A DNA stretch of 45,139 nucleotides from Schlegelella_A sp038234975 (GCA_038234975.1 JBBSUK010000006.1:1-45139), one strand, 5' to 3'. Shown: positions 1 through 8,145, counted from the stretch's first letter. Made by a program: numbers and translations. The notes: generated from the letters alone by a model not told the origin.

Positions 1-166
1 CCCGGAAGTCGGACTGCGCCTGGGACTAACCGGCGATTTGGGTGGAGACGCCCGATCCCGGATACCCAGGGTCAGGACAAGGGATGATGTTGGGACGAGG
101 GATGATTACGAGCAAACTATTGCAAGAGCAAAATTCGTCAGCCCTCCCTCAACCTGTGAGGCACCG

Positions 167-925
167 ATGTCTAAGCCGACCTTTCTGCTGCGCTGCTGGC
201 TGGCGGCAACGCTAGTTGCTTTAGTGTCCGGTGCGCGTGCTGACGACTTGAAGGTCGTGGCTCCGAATGCCGTGAAGGAGACGTTGGTGGCAGTCGCTGC
301 ACGGTTCGAGAAAGACACCGGGCGGCGGGTGAGCCTCACTTGGGGCGGCTCGGAGTCCATCGCCAAACGGGTCGCCGACGGCGAGGTGTTTGATGTGGTC
401 GTTAACACGGCTGCTGGGGTGGACCGCATGGTAGCGACCGGCAAACTAGTCAGCGGCACTCGCGTCGACTTTTCCCGGTCTGCTGTGGCGGTGGCAATTC
501 GTTCAGGGTTGCCGCGGCCGGATGTGTCGAGCGTCAGCGGGCTTAAAATGGCCTTGCTCGACGCGCAGGCGATCGCGATCTCATCAGGCTCTAGCGGCCG
601 TTACGTTGAGCAGCTATTTCAGAAGCTCGGCGTCGCCGATCAGATCAAGCAGAAGATCAAGCAGCCGCCCTCGGGTGGCCAGATCGGCGACATGCTGGCG
701 CGTGGCGAAGCGGACCTGGGATTTCAGCAGGTGAGCGAGCTCATGCACGCCAAGGGCTTTCAGTATCTCGGCCCGCTACCGGCCGAAGTGCAGAACTACA
801 CCATCTGGGCCGCAGGCGTGCACAGCAGCGCGCCGCAGGTCGACGCCGCACGGGCTTTTAGCAGCGCGCTCAGGGCGCCGGAGTCGGGCGATGCGATCCG
901 CAAGTCCGGCATGGAGCCGATGTAA
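167..925 (+). CDS. ModA-like periplasmic substrate-binding protein
   Basis: The 252-residue product starts with a clear signal peptide (MSKPTFLLRCWLAATLVALV, cleavage near ARA-DD) and continues with a type II periplasmic binding fold of the kind seen in molybdate ABC binding proteins (ModA and paralogues): VVAPNAVKETLVAVAARFEKD, then a GGSESIAKRV ligand loop, GEVFDVVV, and GGQIGDMLARGEADLGFQQV near the C-terminus. I chose ATG 167 over the in-frame ATG at 38 because the signal peptide begins there. No ModB or ModC genes follow, and many orphan ModA-like proteins in Burkholderiales do not bind molybdate, so the ligand is open. Codon use looks more AT-tolerant than the rest of the window (CTAGTTGCTTTAGTG in the leader), which may indicate separate origin. 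Confidence 0.8.
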   Translation: MSKPTFLLRCWLAATLVALVSGARADDLKVVAPNAVKETLVAVAARFEKDTGRRVSLTWGGSESIAKRVADGEVFDVVVNTAAGVDRMVATGKLVSGTRVDFSRSAVAVAIRSGLPRPDVSSVSGLKMALLDAQAIAISSGSSGRYVEQLFQKLGVADQIKQKIKQPPSGGQIGDMLARGEADLGFQQVSELMHAKGFQYLGPLPAEVQNYTIWAAGVHSSAPQVDAARAFSSALRAPESGDAIRKSGMEPM

Positions 926-985
926 AGGCAGCCCGCCCCGGGCTACGACCTCAGTCTGCCAGTGCAGCCGTTTCGGGAGATAACG

Positions 986-1120
986 ATGCAGCGACGAAGC
1001 CTCTTGCGCCTTGGCGCAGTCGACACGGCCGCAGGCCCAAGACTGCAAGCTTGGGTTCAATGCACAGGGCCACGCCACCCGGATGCCGCGGCTGGCCTGG
1101 GTCTCTATGGAGGCGCCTGA
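986..1120 (+). pseudogene. Short ORF with twin-arginine-like leader, probably a gene remnant
   Basis: A 44-codon frame begins MQRRSLLRLGAV, with a purine-rich CGGGAGATAACG just before the ATG. That is how many Tat-exported Burkholderiales proteins begin, but the hydrophobic core stops at once (DTAAGPRLQAW) and the frame ends at a TGA inside a perfect hairpin. The likely reading is the 5' end of an exported-protein gene whose body was deleted. A real small peptide is possible but less likely. It lies 60 nt after the ModA-like gene, on the same strand. Confidence 0.35.
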
Positions 1121-1133
1121 TCTTCAGGCGCCT
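1111..1133. terminator. Perfect 10-bp hairpin, terminator-like
   Basis: AGGCGCCTGA, a 3-nt TCT loop, then TCAGGCGCCT form a perfect stem. The stop codon of the preceding short ORF lies inside the left arm. No T-run follows on either strand, so it could be a weak or Rho-assisted terminator for the ModA-like gene, or an mRNA-stabilising structure. Confidence 0.4.
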
Positions 1134-1422
1134 TCGAATTCACCAGCTTTCCTCGCTTTGCGCATTGAAGGAAAGACGCGCCGAAGCAGGGCCGCACATC
1201 CCTCTGGACGAGGTACATGCGGAGAGCTGGTCCGACGCGAACCTGACCAAAACGCCGTCAAGTTTTCGACCGGCAACTTTGCGACCAACGAGAAAGTGCA
1301 GCCTACGCGCGTCAACCGACTCGCTGTTACGCCCGATGAGACAGCGACGGTCCGCTCTGCGGTATCGAAGCCGGCAGATTGATCGACTGCTCAGGGTCCG
1401 ATAGCAGTCCTCGCCAGCCTGC
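1134..1422. other. Non-coding stretch, possible decayed antitoxin tail
   Basis: No convincing gene is seen. The only suggestive piece is 1162-1230 on the + strand, which reads ALKERRAEAGPHIPLDEV. This resembles the C-terminal tail of small type II antitoxins, but it has no start, no N-terminal DNA-binding part and no toxin beside it. Confidence 0.25.
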
Positions 1423-2361
1423 TCAATCGCTCTGAAGATACTCGACGGCCGCGCTCACCGCCGCCACCTGGGCGTCGTTGCACCGGGCGGGGCTCGCTGA
1501 GGGACTGTCTGGATAGACCTCGGTCGTGGTCACGAAGCGCGCGCCGGTCATGCCGCCGCACAAGCCCGATGCGCGCTTGGCGAGGTTGACCACGCCTTCC
1601 TGCTGCGGCACCGCACCGATGAGGCGGCCGCGCTCATCGGTCTTCGCGATGTGGGTGACCTGTCGCACGGCGTCGATAAGCGCCCGCTGGAAACCGGGCT
1701 CGGGTCGCTCGCTGTCGCCCACCAGATAGAAGCCGTCGGGAATGTCGTGCCGGTCGAAGGCCGTGCCGTCTCGCGCGGCCTTGGCCGGGCCGAACTCGCT
1801 GTTGTCGGTGTCGGTGGTTTCGTGCAGATCGACGTGCACGTCGACTCGGCCGCCTTGGCTGGCGACGCAGGCCATGGCCAGCGCCGACTCGGCGGCCGGG
1901 CTGGCCGGCTTGAACTGTCGATTCGGGTCGAGCGCGTGGGGGTTCCAGCGGTTGATGGTCTCGTAGGCCCATGGGCTGATGCACGGCAGCACGAGCAGAT
2001 TGATCGCTCCGGCGTGACGACGAAAGTCGTGCTCGAGCCACTGCAGGGCGCCTTGCACGCCGCTGGTTTCGTAGCCGTGCACGCCGCCCGTGACCACCAC
2101 CACCGGGCGATGCGCGTCCCAGGCACGGCTGCGCACTGCGAACAGCGGATAGTGGCCCCATCCCAACGGCGCGTAGTCCAGGGCACCGTACTGGAACAAC
2201 TCGGCCTGCGCCGGGAGGCGATCCCTGAGCGGCGCGATCACGTCGTCGGCGTAGCTGCGCTTCACCTGCTGACGGGCCAGCCATGCGTCCTTCTCGGCTG
2301 CGCCCCAGGGCGTGCCGGCAATGCCGATCGGATACGGCGTCATCGATGGGGCGGGTCTCAT
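1423..2361 (-). CDS. M14-family metallocarboxypeptidase-like protein
   Basis: The 312-residue product carries the zinc carboxypeptidase signature: GGVHGYETSG (H95 and E98, the HxxE zinc pair), a DPNR substrate-carboxylate motif at about 145-148, and HVDLHE at 176-181 supplying the third zinc ligand. A later TTTEVYPDSP could hold the catalytic glutamate. No signal peptide is visible, so it is probably cytoplasmic and may act on peptides or N-acylated amino acids. ATG 2361 has a nearby GGAA; the in-frame ATG at 2343 (MTPYPIG) is an alternative and looks closer to the usual family start. It diverges from the broken leucine-pathway fragments just upstream, and the shared 14-mer CCGACGTTAAGCTC lies within 20 nt of its start. 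Confidence 0.8.
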   Translation of the reverse strand: MRPAPSMTPYPIGIAGTPWGAAEKDAWLARQQVKRSYADDVIAPLRDRLPAQAELFQYGALDYAPLGWGHYPLFAVRSRAWDAHRPVVVVTGGVHGYETSGVQGALQWLEHDFRRHAGAINLLVLPCISPWAYETINRWNPHALDPNRQFKPASPAAESALAMACVASQGGRVDVHVDLHETTDTDNSEFGPAKAARDGTAFDRHDIPDGFYLVGDSERPEPGFQRALIDAVRQVTHIAKTDERGRLIGAVPQQEGVVNLAKRASGLCGGMTGARFVTTTEVYPDSPSASPARCNDAQVAAVSAAVEYLQSD

Positions 2362-2365
2362 GGTT

Positions 2366-2447
2366 CCGACGTTAAGCTCTCGCCGAGAACGACACGACAA
2401 GCTGGAGACCATGCCCGCGATCAAGTCGCGCATCGACACGCGCTCTG
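2366..2447 (+). pseudogene. Remnant: leader and first codons of an mccB copy
   Basis: The segment matches the leader and start of the intact mccB at 8146-8240. Both share the exact 14-mer CCGACGTTAAGCTC, followed 45 nt (here) or 48 nt (intact) later by an ATG. The remnant reads MPAIKSRIDTRS and the intact gene reads MPALTSRIDTRS. After about 12 codons similarity stops and the sequence runs directly into ivd-like sequence. This is direct sequence evidence for a duplicated or rearranged mccB 5' end. Confidence 0.8.
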
Positions 2448-2738
2448 ATTGGTTGTCTACGCCAAGACGCAGCCCGATTAGGGCGCCGGCGGGATGACCG
2501 CCCTCATCGTCGAGAAGGGCAGCAAGGGGCCTCGTTCGGCGCCAAGCTGGGCCCGCGCGGATCGGGCACCTGGCCCAGCTGATGCAGGGCAAGGTCGCCG
2601 ACCTGTACACGACCCTCTATTCCGCCGAGAAGGCGACGTGGATGGCGGGCGAGGCGATCCAGGCGCTCGGCGGCGTCGGCACGAGCGAGATCCGCAAGGA
2701 TGCTGATCGGACGCGAGCTGTTCGCGGAGAGCATGTGA
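2448..2738 (+). pseudogene. Remnant of isovaleryl-CoA dehydrogenase (ivd)
   Basis: Pieces in shifting frames line up in order with isovaleryl-CoA dehydrogenase: LVVYAKTQPD, then an in-frame TAG, GAGGMTALIVEKGSKG, (frameshift) FGAKLGPRGSGT, (frameshift) IGHLAQLMQGKVADLYTTL, AEKATWMAGEAIQALGG, GTSEIRK, (frameshift) MLIGRELFAESM and TGA at 2736-2738. The catalytic regions between these blocks are missing, so no active enzyme can be made. Ivd makes 3-methylcrotonyl-CoA, the substrate of the MccAB carboxylase encoded downstream. The normal gene order in these bacteria is ivd then mccB; here the mccB start precedes the ivd tail, so a rearrangement is recorded. No intact ivd lies in the window. Confidence 0.88.
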
Positions 2739-3400
2739 CGCCGCACCCGCTCCGCTCATCGATGTTGGCGGCGATGTTGGTCGCGGCGATCGCCGCCGCT
2801 GCGACCGCGACCGTGACGGCCCGGGCTCAAGGCACCGTGCCCGCCGTCGTGCCCGACGAGATCGATGGCCAGATCAACGGCAAGCGGGCGCGCTTCGTGG
2901 CCAGCGGGGACGACGTGCTGATCGCCGCCGCCGAGGCCGATCGCCTCGGCTTGCCCTACCTCGAAGGCAAGCGCGTCGCCATCGGTGGCACGCCGCTTTG
3001 GCTCGTGACGCTCGCCTCGGTCACCGTCGCCGGGACGACGCGGCTGGCGGCACCGGCGGGCGTCGTGCCGAGCATCGCGGGCTACTTCGCGGCGCTGCGC
3101 ACGAACCCGGCCGAAGCCGTGGCGCGCAGCCGCGAGATCCAGCTCGACATCGGCGGGCGCAAGGTCACCGCCTACGACCTCGGCACCGCCGGCGTGCTGA
3201 TGGCGCCCGACGTGGCCGAATCGGCAGGCCTGGACTACAAGTCCGGCAAGCGCCAGGATCTCGGCGCGGTCGCGGCCTGGCTGGTCGAGCCGCCGTCGCG
3301 GCCGCTGCCGCGCACCGGCGAGAAGCCGGCGACGATCATCGTCGCCGAGCCGCTGGCCTACCTGCGCGCGCTGATGGCCGGAGCCGGCAAGCCGCCCTGA
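2735..3400 (+). CDS. Secreted protein with two degenerate retropepsin-like repeats
   Basis: The 221-residue product starts with a signal peptide (MTPHPLRSSMLAAMLVAAIA, cleavage near ARAQ). Two similar halves follow: INGKRARFVASGDDVLIAAA with EADRLGLPYLEGKRVAIG, and IGGRKVTAYDLGTAGVLMAP with VAESAGLDYKSGKRQDLG. This pattern resembles the clan AA aspartyl-protease (retropepsin) half-fold, but the D-T/S-G catalytic triplet is lost: ASGDD in the first copy and D-L-G-T in the second. It may be a non-catalytic exported binding protein. Start GTG 2735 overlaps the TGA of the ivd remnant; ATG 2762 is an alternative giving a shorter leader. It converges with the gene ending at 3414, with a 13-nt gap. 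The family assignment is inference. Confidence 0.6.
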   Translation: MTPHPLRSSMLAAMLVAAIAAAATATVTARAQGTVPAVVPDEIDGQINGKRARFVASGDDVLIAAAEADRLGLPYLEGKRVAIGGTPLWLVTLASVTVAGTTRLAAPAGVVPSIAGYFAALRTNPAEAVARSREIQLDIGGRKVTAYDLGTAGVLMAPDVAESAGLDYKSGKRQDLGAVAAWLVEPPSRPLPRTGEKPATIIVAEPLAYLRALMAGAGKPP

Positions 3401-3413
3401 GGGCCAGCCGTGC

Positions 3414-5243
3414 TCAGCAGCCCGGGTTGCAGGCCCGCACCTTCAGCGTGTAGTCGGCCTTCGCCTTGACCTTGTCGACCTTGCCGCCGAACGTACCCTG
3501 GGCGATCCGCTGGGCGCTTTCCGTCGACACCGCGAGCTTCATCGATTCGCCTTCCGCCGCGTTGACGAGGAAGTTGCGCACCTTCTGAAAACCCAGCGGG
3601 TACCAGGTCACCTGCGGGCCGAGGCCACCGGTCAGCGGCGAGAGGATGAGCACGGCGACCCGGTGGACGGCATCGATGTCGGACCTGGCCGGCCCGATCA
3701 GCACGGTCATCGAGCTGTTCTCGAGAACGCCGGTGACGCCGACGAGAAAGCTGTGCGGCACCGCCAGGCCGGCCGCCGAGCCTTGCGTGTACGGCGACAG
3801 CGCGCCCCCGCCCTGGGTCGCGATCGTCGCGGCCGGCGCGCCGACCTCGATCGGCGGGAAGGCGTAGTGCTTCTGCAGCGCGCCGTTCATGAGCTTGGGG
3901 AAGATCACGGTGAGCGCGTCTTCCCAGGCCTGGAAGCCGTGGGCGACGCCTTCGATACGACCGTTGAGGCGTATCGGGCCCGTGCCCTTGGCGTTTCTCG
4001 GATAGTAGAGAACGATGCGGCCGGTGATCTTGTAGTTGTAGCTCCACCACATCGCCGGCGGGTCTCCCGCGCGCGGTGCCTTGAAGAAGCGCGCGTTCAT
4101 GATCCCCTCGACAGGCCCGGTGAACTGTTCGCAGTACATGCCGAACAAGGTGTCGCTGATGAACGCGCCGGCATCGGCGAAGACGCCGTAGGCGTTGCCC
4201 GCGAGTGCCGAGACGCTCGTCAGCTCCGGCAGGTTCTTGACGATCTGCCCGGTGACGAAGGCCAGCCCCGGGCTCGCACCGACGCCTTTGGCCTTGTTGG
4301 AGGCGCCGTCGGCGAGGATGTCTTTCGAGAGCCCGATCGATGAATCGACGACCTTGCGCTTGACGTTGAGCAGCGCCGAGATGGCCTTGAAGACCTCGGT
4401 CACGAAGGCAAGCTGATGGCAGCCGACGTCGGCGCTCGACATCTGCGCCGTCAGGCCGCGCACGCGTTCGGTCTCGCTCGCCGCATCGGCCACGCCGGCA
4501 GTGAGCGAATCGAGCTGCGGCCGCTTCGATTCGAGCAGTGCCGCATCGGAAGCGATGGCGCCGATGGTGCCGCGCAATGCGCGGTTGCCGCCCTGCGCGC
4601 TCACGTCGGCGAGCGCCTTTTTCGCGGCGGCGATCTTCTTCTTCGCCTGTTCCCTCGCCGGCGAATCGACCTGGGCGCCGACCTGGGCCTCGGTCGCCTC
4701 GAGGCCCGCGGCGACGGCCTTGTCGAGCGCCGCCATCGTCGTCTCGATCTGGCCGGCGAGGTCGATCGGCTCGACGGCACGAAAGCGGGTGGTCGCCTTG
4801 CCGCGGCCATCGGGCGCGACGACGTCGACGCGGAAGTGGCCCGGCTTCGCCGGTGCGGCGAGCGTAGTGGCGTAGTGGCCCCTGGCGTCGGGCCGCACCT
4901 GGACTGCGGCGGACGTGGCGCCGTCCTCGGCAACCGAGGTGACGGACACCGCGCGCTCGCCGGCCACCAGCGTGTCGCCGACGACGGCGAGGCCGCCCCG
5001 CGCCGCACCCGGATTCGCACCGGCACCCGGTGCAGCGGCGCCGGGCTTGACGACGAGCACGATCGCCGGTGCCACGCGAACGCTGATCGGGAACGGATCG
5101 GCAGCGCTGTCGGGCGACGGGCGCTTTCCCGAAGGCGGGTCGGCCGGAGCGGCAGCGTGCGCCGGCGCGACGATGGTGATGGCCATCACCATCGCCATCG
5201 TCACCGCGCGCGTCGAGAAGAAGTACGAGGTCGATCGCTTCAT
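3414..5243 (-). CDS. Large secreted protein of unknown function, coupled to the OmpA-like gene
   Basis: The 609-residue product has a signal peptide (AVTMAMVMAITIVAPAHA), then a Pro/Ala-rich linker and an Ig-like beta stretch (GHYATTLAAPAKPGHFRVDV). A helical, Ala/Lys-rich region at about 170-260 (REQAKKKIAAAKKALADV) is probably coiled coil. A middle section (FKAISALLNVKRKVVDSSIG) and a beta-rich C-terminus ending in CNPGC follow; the two final cysteines could form a disulfide. I do not recognise the family. Its ATG overlaps the TGA of the upstream OmpA-domain gene by 4 nt (ATGA), so the two are translationally coupled and probably work together in the envelope. Confidence 0.75.
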   Translation of the reverse strand: MKRSTSYFFSTRAVTMAMVMAITIVAPAHAAAPADPPSGKRPSPDSAADPFPISVRVAPAIVLVVKPGAAAPGAGANPGAARGGLAVVGDTLVAGERAVSVTSVAEDGATSAAVQVRPDARGHYATTLAAPAKPGHFRVDVVAPDGRGKATTRFRAVEPIDLAGQIETTMAALDKAVAAGLEATEAQVGAQVDSPAREQAKKKIAAAKKALADVSAQGGNRALRGTIGAIASDAALLESKRPQLDSLTAGVADAASETERVRGLTAQMSSADVGCHQLAFVTEVFKAISALLNVKRKVVDSSIGLSKDILADGASNKAKGVGASPGLAFVTGQIVKNLPELTSVSALAGNAYGVFADAGAFISDTLFGMYCEQFTGPVEGIMNARFFKAPRAGDPPAMWWSYNYKITGRIVLYYPRNAKGTGPIRLNGRIEGVAHGFQAWEDALTVIFPKLMNGALQKHYAFPPIEVGAPAATIATQGGGALSPYTQGSAAGLAVPHSFLVGVTGVLENSSMTVLIGPARSDIDAVHRVAVLILSPLTGGLGPQVTWYPLGFQKVRNFLVNAAEGESMKLAVSTESAQRIAQGTFGGKVDKVKAKADYTLKVRACNPGC

Positions 5244-6349
5244 GGCCGACTCAGCTCGACACGCCGGTTGCGGGCGCGGCCTTCGGGCGTGGCGTTGGTG
5301 TCCTTCGGTCGCGTCATGCCGAAGCCGTCGGTCACGAGCCGTGCGGCGGTGATGCCATGGCGCTCGACCAGCGCCGCCTTCACCGCGGCCGAGCGTCGCT
5401 TCGAAAGGTCGAGATTGGCCTCGGCATGGCCGATGCCGTCGGTATGACCGGCGACGCGCAGCGACCAGTCCGGGTGCGCCTTCAGCGCGTCGGCGATCTC
5501 CTGCAGCACCGGATCGGATTCCGGCCGGATCGTGGCGCTCGCGAACGCGAAGTAGATGCCGTACACGTCGGCCGGCTGGTGCGCGGCGAGCTTCCCTTCG
5601 ATCGACGCCGGGCTGCCCTTGGGCTCGGGATACTCGATGCGTGTGACGCGGGTCGAGAAGCCCGGGCCCTTCGATGTCAGCAGGAGCGGCCAGTCGGGGT
5701 TGTCGAGCACGTCGAACTCGAGCGTCACGCTCTCGCCTCCGCCCGTGAGCGATCCCTGGGCGTGGACGACGGCCAGCTCGACGCGGCTGCCGTTGACGAG
5801 CACCCGCAGCTTCGCCGGCGCTTCGGCGACGCGCGCCACCGTGCCGGAGTAGGGCTGCTCGCTCGCCATGCCGAGCACCTGGCGCACGTCGAGAAAGGTC
5901 AGCTTCGCGGCTCTGCCGGCGCGTAGCTCGCCGAGCACCGAGGCCGAGATGCCGGGCACCGTGCCCTCGAAGACCTCTGCGTCGCCGACGTTGTAGCGGT
6001 TGCGCATGACGCGGGCGTTCGTCTGGTCGTCGGCCGTGACGCGACGCGGCGTGCGCAGCTGGGTCGGCGCGCCTCCGCGCACGCCGGGCACCTCCGCGGA
6101 GACCACGAAGCGATAGCCGCCGCTCGGGCCGACATCGGTCACCGCGCTGATCGATTCGTAGTCGCCGACCGGCTCGACGACCGAGCGCACGCTGGTCAAG
6201 CCGACCACGAGTGGGATGCGGGGCATTCCGGCTGCGGGAGGCGCTGCGGCTGCCGCCGACGCTGCCGGTGCTGCGATCGCGAGTGCTGCCGACAGCGTTG
6301 CGCAGCCGCCGAGCCTGGCTCCGAGCTGTCGAAGGAGTGAATGGATCAA
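5240..6349 (-). CDS. Exported protein with C-terminal OmpA peptidoglycan-binding domain
   Basis: The 369-residue product has a signal sequence (ATLSAALAIAAPAASA), about 200 residues of unassigned beta-rich sequence, and a C-terminal OmpA domain. The domain shows IYFAFASATIRPESDPVLQE, LRVAGHTDGIG, LSKRRSAAVKAALVERHGI and ARNRRVELSRP. Such domains bind the diaminopimelate of peptidoglycan. I chose TTG 6349 because AGGAG sits 5 nt upstream and the signal peptide begins there; upstream in-frame sequence has no signal character. The stop overlaps the start of the next gene (ATGA). The N-terminal half does not look like the 8-strand OmpA barrel, so it is probably a periplasmic or lipid-anchored peptidoglycan-binding protein rather than a porin. 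Confidence 0.8.
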   Translation of the reverse strand: MIHSLLRQLGARLGGCATLSAALAIAAPAASAAAAAPPAAGMPRIPLVVGLTSVRSVVEPVGDYESISAVTDVGPSGGYRFVVSAEVPGVRGGAPTQLRTPRRVTADDQTNARVMRNRYNVGDAEVFEGTVPGISASVLGELRAGRAAKLTFLDVRQVLGMASEQPYSGTVARVAEAPAKLRVLVNGSRVELAVVHAQGSLTGGGESVTLEFDVLDNPDWPLLLTSKGPGFSTRVTRIEYPEPKGSPASIEGKLAAHQPADVYGIYFAFASATIRPESDPVLQEIADALKAHPDWSLRVAGHTDGIGHAEANLDLSKRRSAAVKAALVERHGITAARLVTDGFGMTRPKDTNATPEGRARNRRVELSRP

Positions 6350-6502
6350 GACGGCTCCTGTGGCTTCGAGATCGGCGCCGCGATGGCGATGCCTGTACCC
6401 TGCCTTACGAGAACCGCCGCCCCAAGCGGCCATCGCCGAGCTTGCAACGGTGGCGCAGTACGCCTGCCGCGCTTTCCCCAGCCCGGCGATCGCATTCATC
6501 CT

Positions 6503-6669
6503 GACTGCGCAACCCCCATGCGTTCGCGCGTGCGGATCCGCGACGCGCAAACCGGCGCCGAGACGTCGGCGCCACCGTCCGCTGGCAGACGCCCTCGGGC
6601 GACGAGCGTGCAGCCGAGATCGTGAGCGTCCTGTTCCAGCCCGAGTCGAGCGGCGAACTCACGCTGTAG
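6503..6669 (+). pseudogene. Remnant of an rnk-type (GreA/GreB-like) gene, 3' end
   Basis: Two pieces in different frames match the nucleoside-diphosphate-kinase regulator Rnk in order. The first is TPMRSRVRIRDAQTGAE from about 6503-6563 (compare the family's VTMNSRVRFRDxxTGEE). After a deletion or frameshift comes VGATVRWQTPSGDERAAEIV followed by SVLFQPESSGELTL and TAG at 6667-6669 (family end: VLYQPEAAGDxxL). About 30 residues between the blocks and the N-terminal coiled coil are gone. The remnant converges with the oxidoreductase gene, its stop directly abutting position 6670. Confidence 0.75.
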
Positions 6670-8082
6670 TCAGCGCCTGCCGGTCTCGGCGACCAGGCCC
6701 TGCGCGTCGACATCGTCGAGCCGCTTCGCGGCATCGCGCAACGCCGTCCCGACGAGCTCCTCGACCGTCGGGTGGTAATACGGCAGCTGCAGCAGGCTCT
6801 CGACGGTTTCGCCTCGCTGCACCGCGCCGGCGAGCATGTGCGCGAGGTGCTCTCCACCCTTGCAGAACACCGTGGCGCCGAGCAGCCGACCACCGCGCCG
6901 TTCGGCGTAGATCTCGAGCAGTCCCGATTCGCCGCCCAGCAGGATCGAGCGGCCGTTGTCGGAACCGTTCGCACTGCCGACGACGACGCGGCGGTGGTCG
7001 AGTTCGTCGAACGGCTGGCCGACGGTGGCGACGTCGGGGTCGCTGAAGACGATGGCCAGCGGCGCGCGGCGTTCGTAGCGCAGGAGCGGGGCTCCGTCGA
7101 TGAGCGCCGCCGCCTGGCGAGCGCTGATCGTCCCGTCGTCGCTCGCCTCGTGCAGCAGCGGCACCTCGTCGTTGGCGTCGCCGGCGAGAAAGACATTCGT
7201 GCCGCCGCAGCGCATCACCGAACGGTCGACATCGACGCAGCCCTTCGCGTCGACCTCGACACCGGCCGCAGCGAGGTCGAGCTGCGCCAGCGCCGGACGA
7301 CGGCCGACCGCGACCAGCAGCCGCTCGACGACGACACTGCGCGAGCCGCTCGCCATCCGCACGCGAGCGCCCTCGCGGGTCGCCGTGACCTCGTCGCCGA
7401 GCCACAGGTCGAGCTCGCGGCGGAATCGATCCGCGGCGCGCCCGGAAACAGCCGGCGAGACGATGCCGGCGATCGCCTTCGAATCGTCGGCCATTGTGAC
7501 TTCCACGCCGAGCCGCGCCAGCGCCAGCCCCATCTCGATGCCGATCGCGCCGGCACCGACGACGCCCACGCTCGCCGGAAGCTCGTCGAGCGAGAACAGC
7601 GAGTCGGTGGTGAGGACACGGTCGCCGAGCGAGGCGAAGGGTTCGGGCACCTCGGGCGTCGATCCGACGGCGACGATGATGGCGCGCGCGCGGATGCGCC
7701 GGCCGTCGACGTCGACCGTGTTCGGGTCGACGAAGCGAGCCGTGCCGCACACCAGTCGGTCGCCGGCGCGTTCGCGCGCGCTGTCGGCCGCGCCGCTGGC
7801 CATGCGGTCGCGGAACGCGAGCGCTTCGGCCCACAGCCGACGCCGCAGGGCGCCGTCGACGAAGCCGGCACCGAGCAGCTCGCGCACGACCGAAGCGCGG
7901 TGCGCGACGTGCAGCGCCGCCTTCGACGGCATGCAGCCGACCCGCGCGCACATCGTGCCGAGCGGGCCGTGGTCGACGAGCAGCACCGACTTGCCGAGTC
8001 GCACGGTCTCGTCGAAGGCGTTGAGACCGGCGGTGCCGGCGCCGATCACAAGAATGTCGGCGTCGAAATGGTGGGCGGACAT
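6670..8082 (-). CDS. Dihydrolipoamide dehydrogenase-like FAD/NAD(P) disulfide oxidoreductase
   Basis: The 470-residue product has class I pyridine nucleotide-disulfide oxidoreductase architecture. The FAD-binding GAGTAG is at 14-19, the redox disulfide is CARVGC (C45 and C50) followed by MPSK, the NAD(P) Rossmann motif is VGAGAIGIEMGLAL, FLAGDAND is the second FAD contact, and the C-terminal dimer-interface motif is HPTVEE (H437 and E442), whose His/Glu pair acts as general base. All active residues are present, so it should be active. No E2/E3 complex genes adjoin it. It could be a lipoamide dehydrogenase paralogue or a related NADPH-dependent disulfide reductase. It is divergent from mccB, with 111 nt between them. 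Confidence 0.85.
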   Translation of the reverse strand: MSAHHFDADILVIGAGTAGLNAFDETVRLGKSVLLVDHGPLGTMCARVGCMPSKAALHVAHRASVVRELLGAGFVDGALRRRLWAEALAFRDRMASGAADSARERAGDRLVCGTARFVDPNTVDVDGRRIRARAIIVAVGSTPEVPEPFASLGDRVLTTDSLFSLDELPASVGVVGAGAIGIEMGLALARLGVEVTMADDSKAIAGIVSPAVSGRAADRFRRELDLWLGDEVTATREGARVRMASGSRSVVVERLLVAVGRRPALAQLDLAAAGVEVDAKGCVDVDRSVMRCGGTNVFLAGDANDEVPLLHEASDDGTISARQAAALIDGAPLLRYERRAPLAIVFSDPDVATVGQPFDELDHRRVVVGSANGSDNGRSILLGGESGLLEIYAERRGGRLLGATVFCKGGEHLAHMLAGAVQRGETVESLLQLPYYHPTVEELVGTALRDAAKRLDDVDAQGLVAETGRR

Positions 8083-8145
8083 GCAGGGTTCCGAAGCGCA
8101 AAGACCCGAGGGTATGTCGAACTGCCGAGGCCAGCCTCCACGCCA

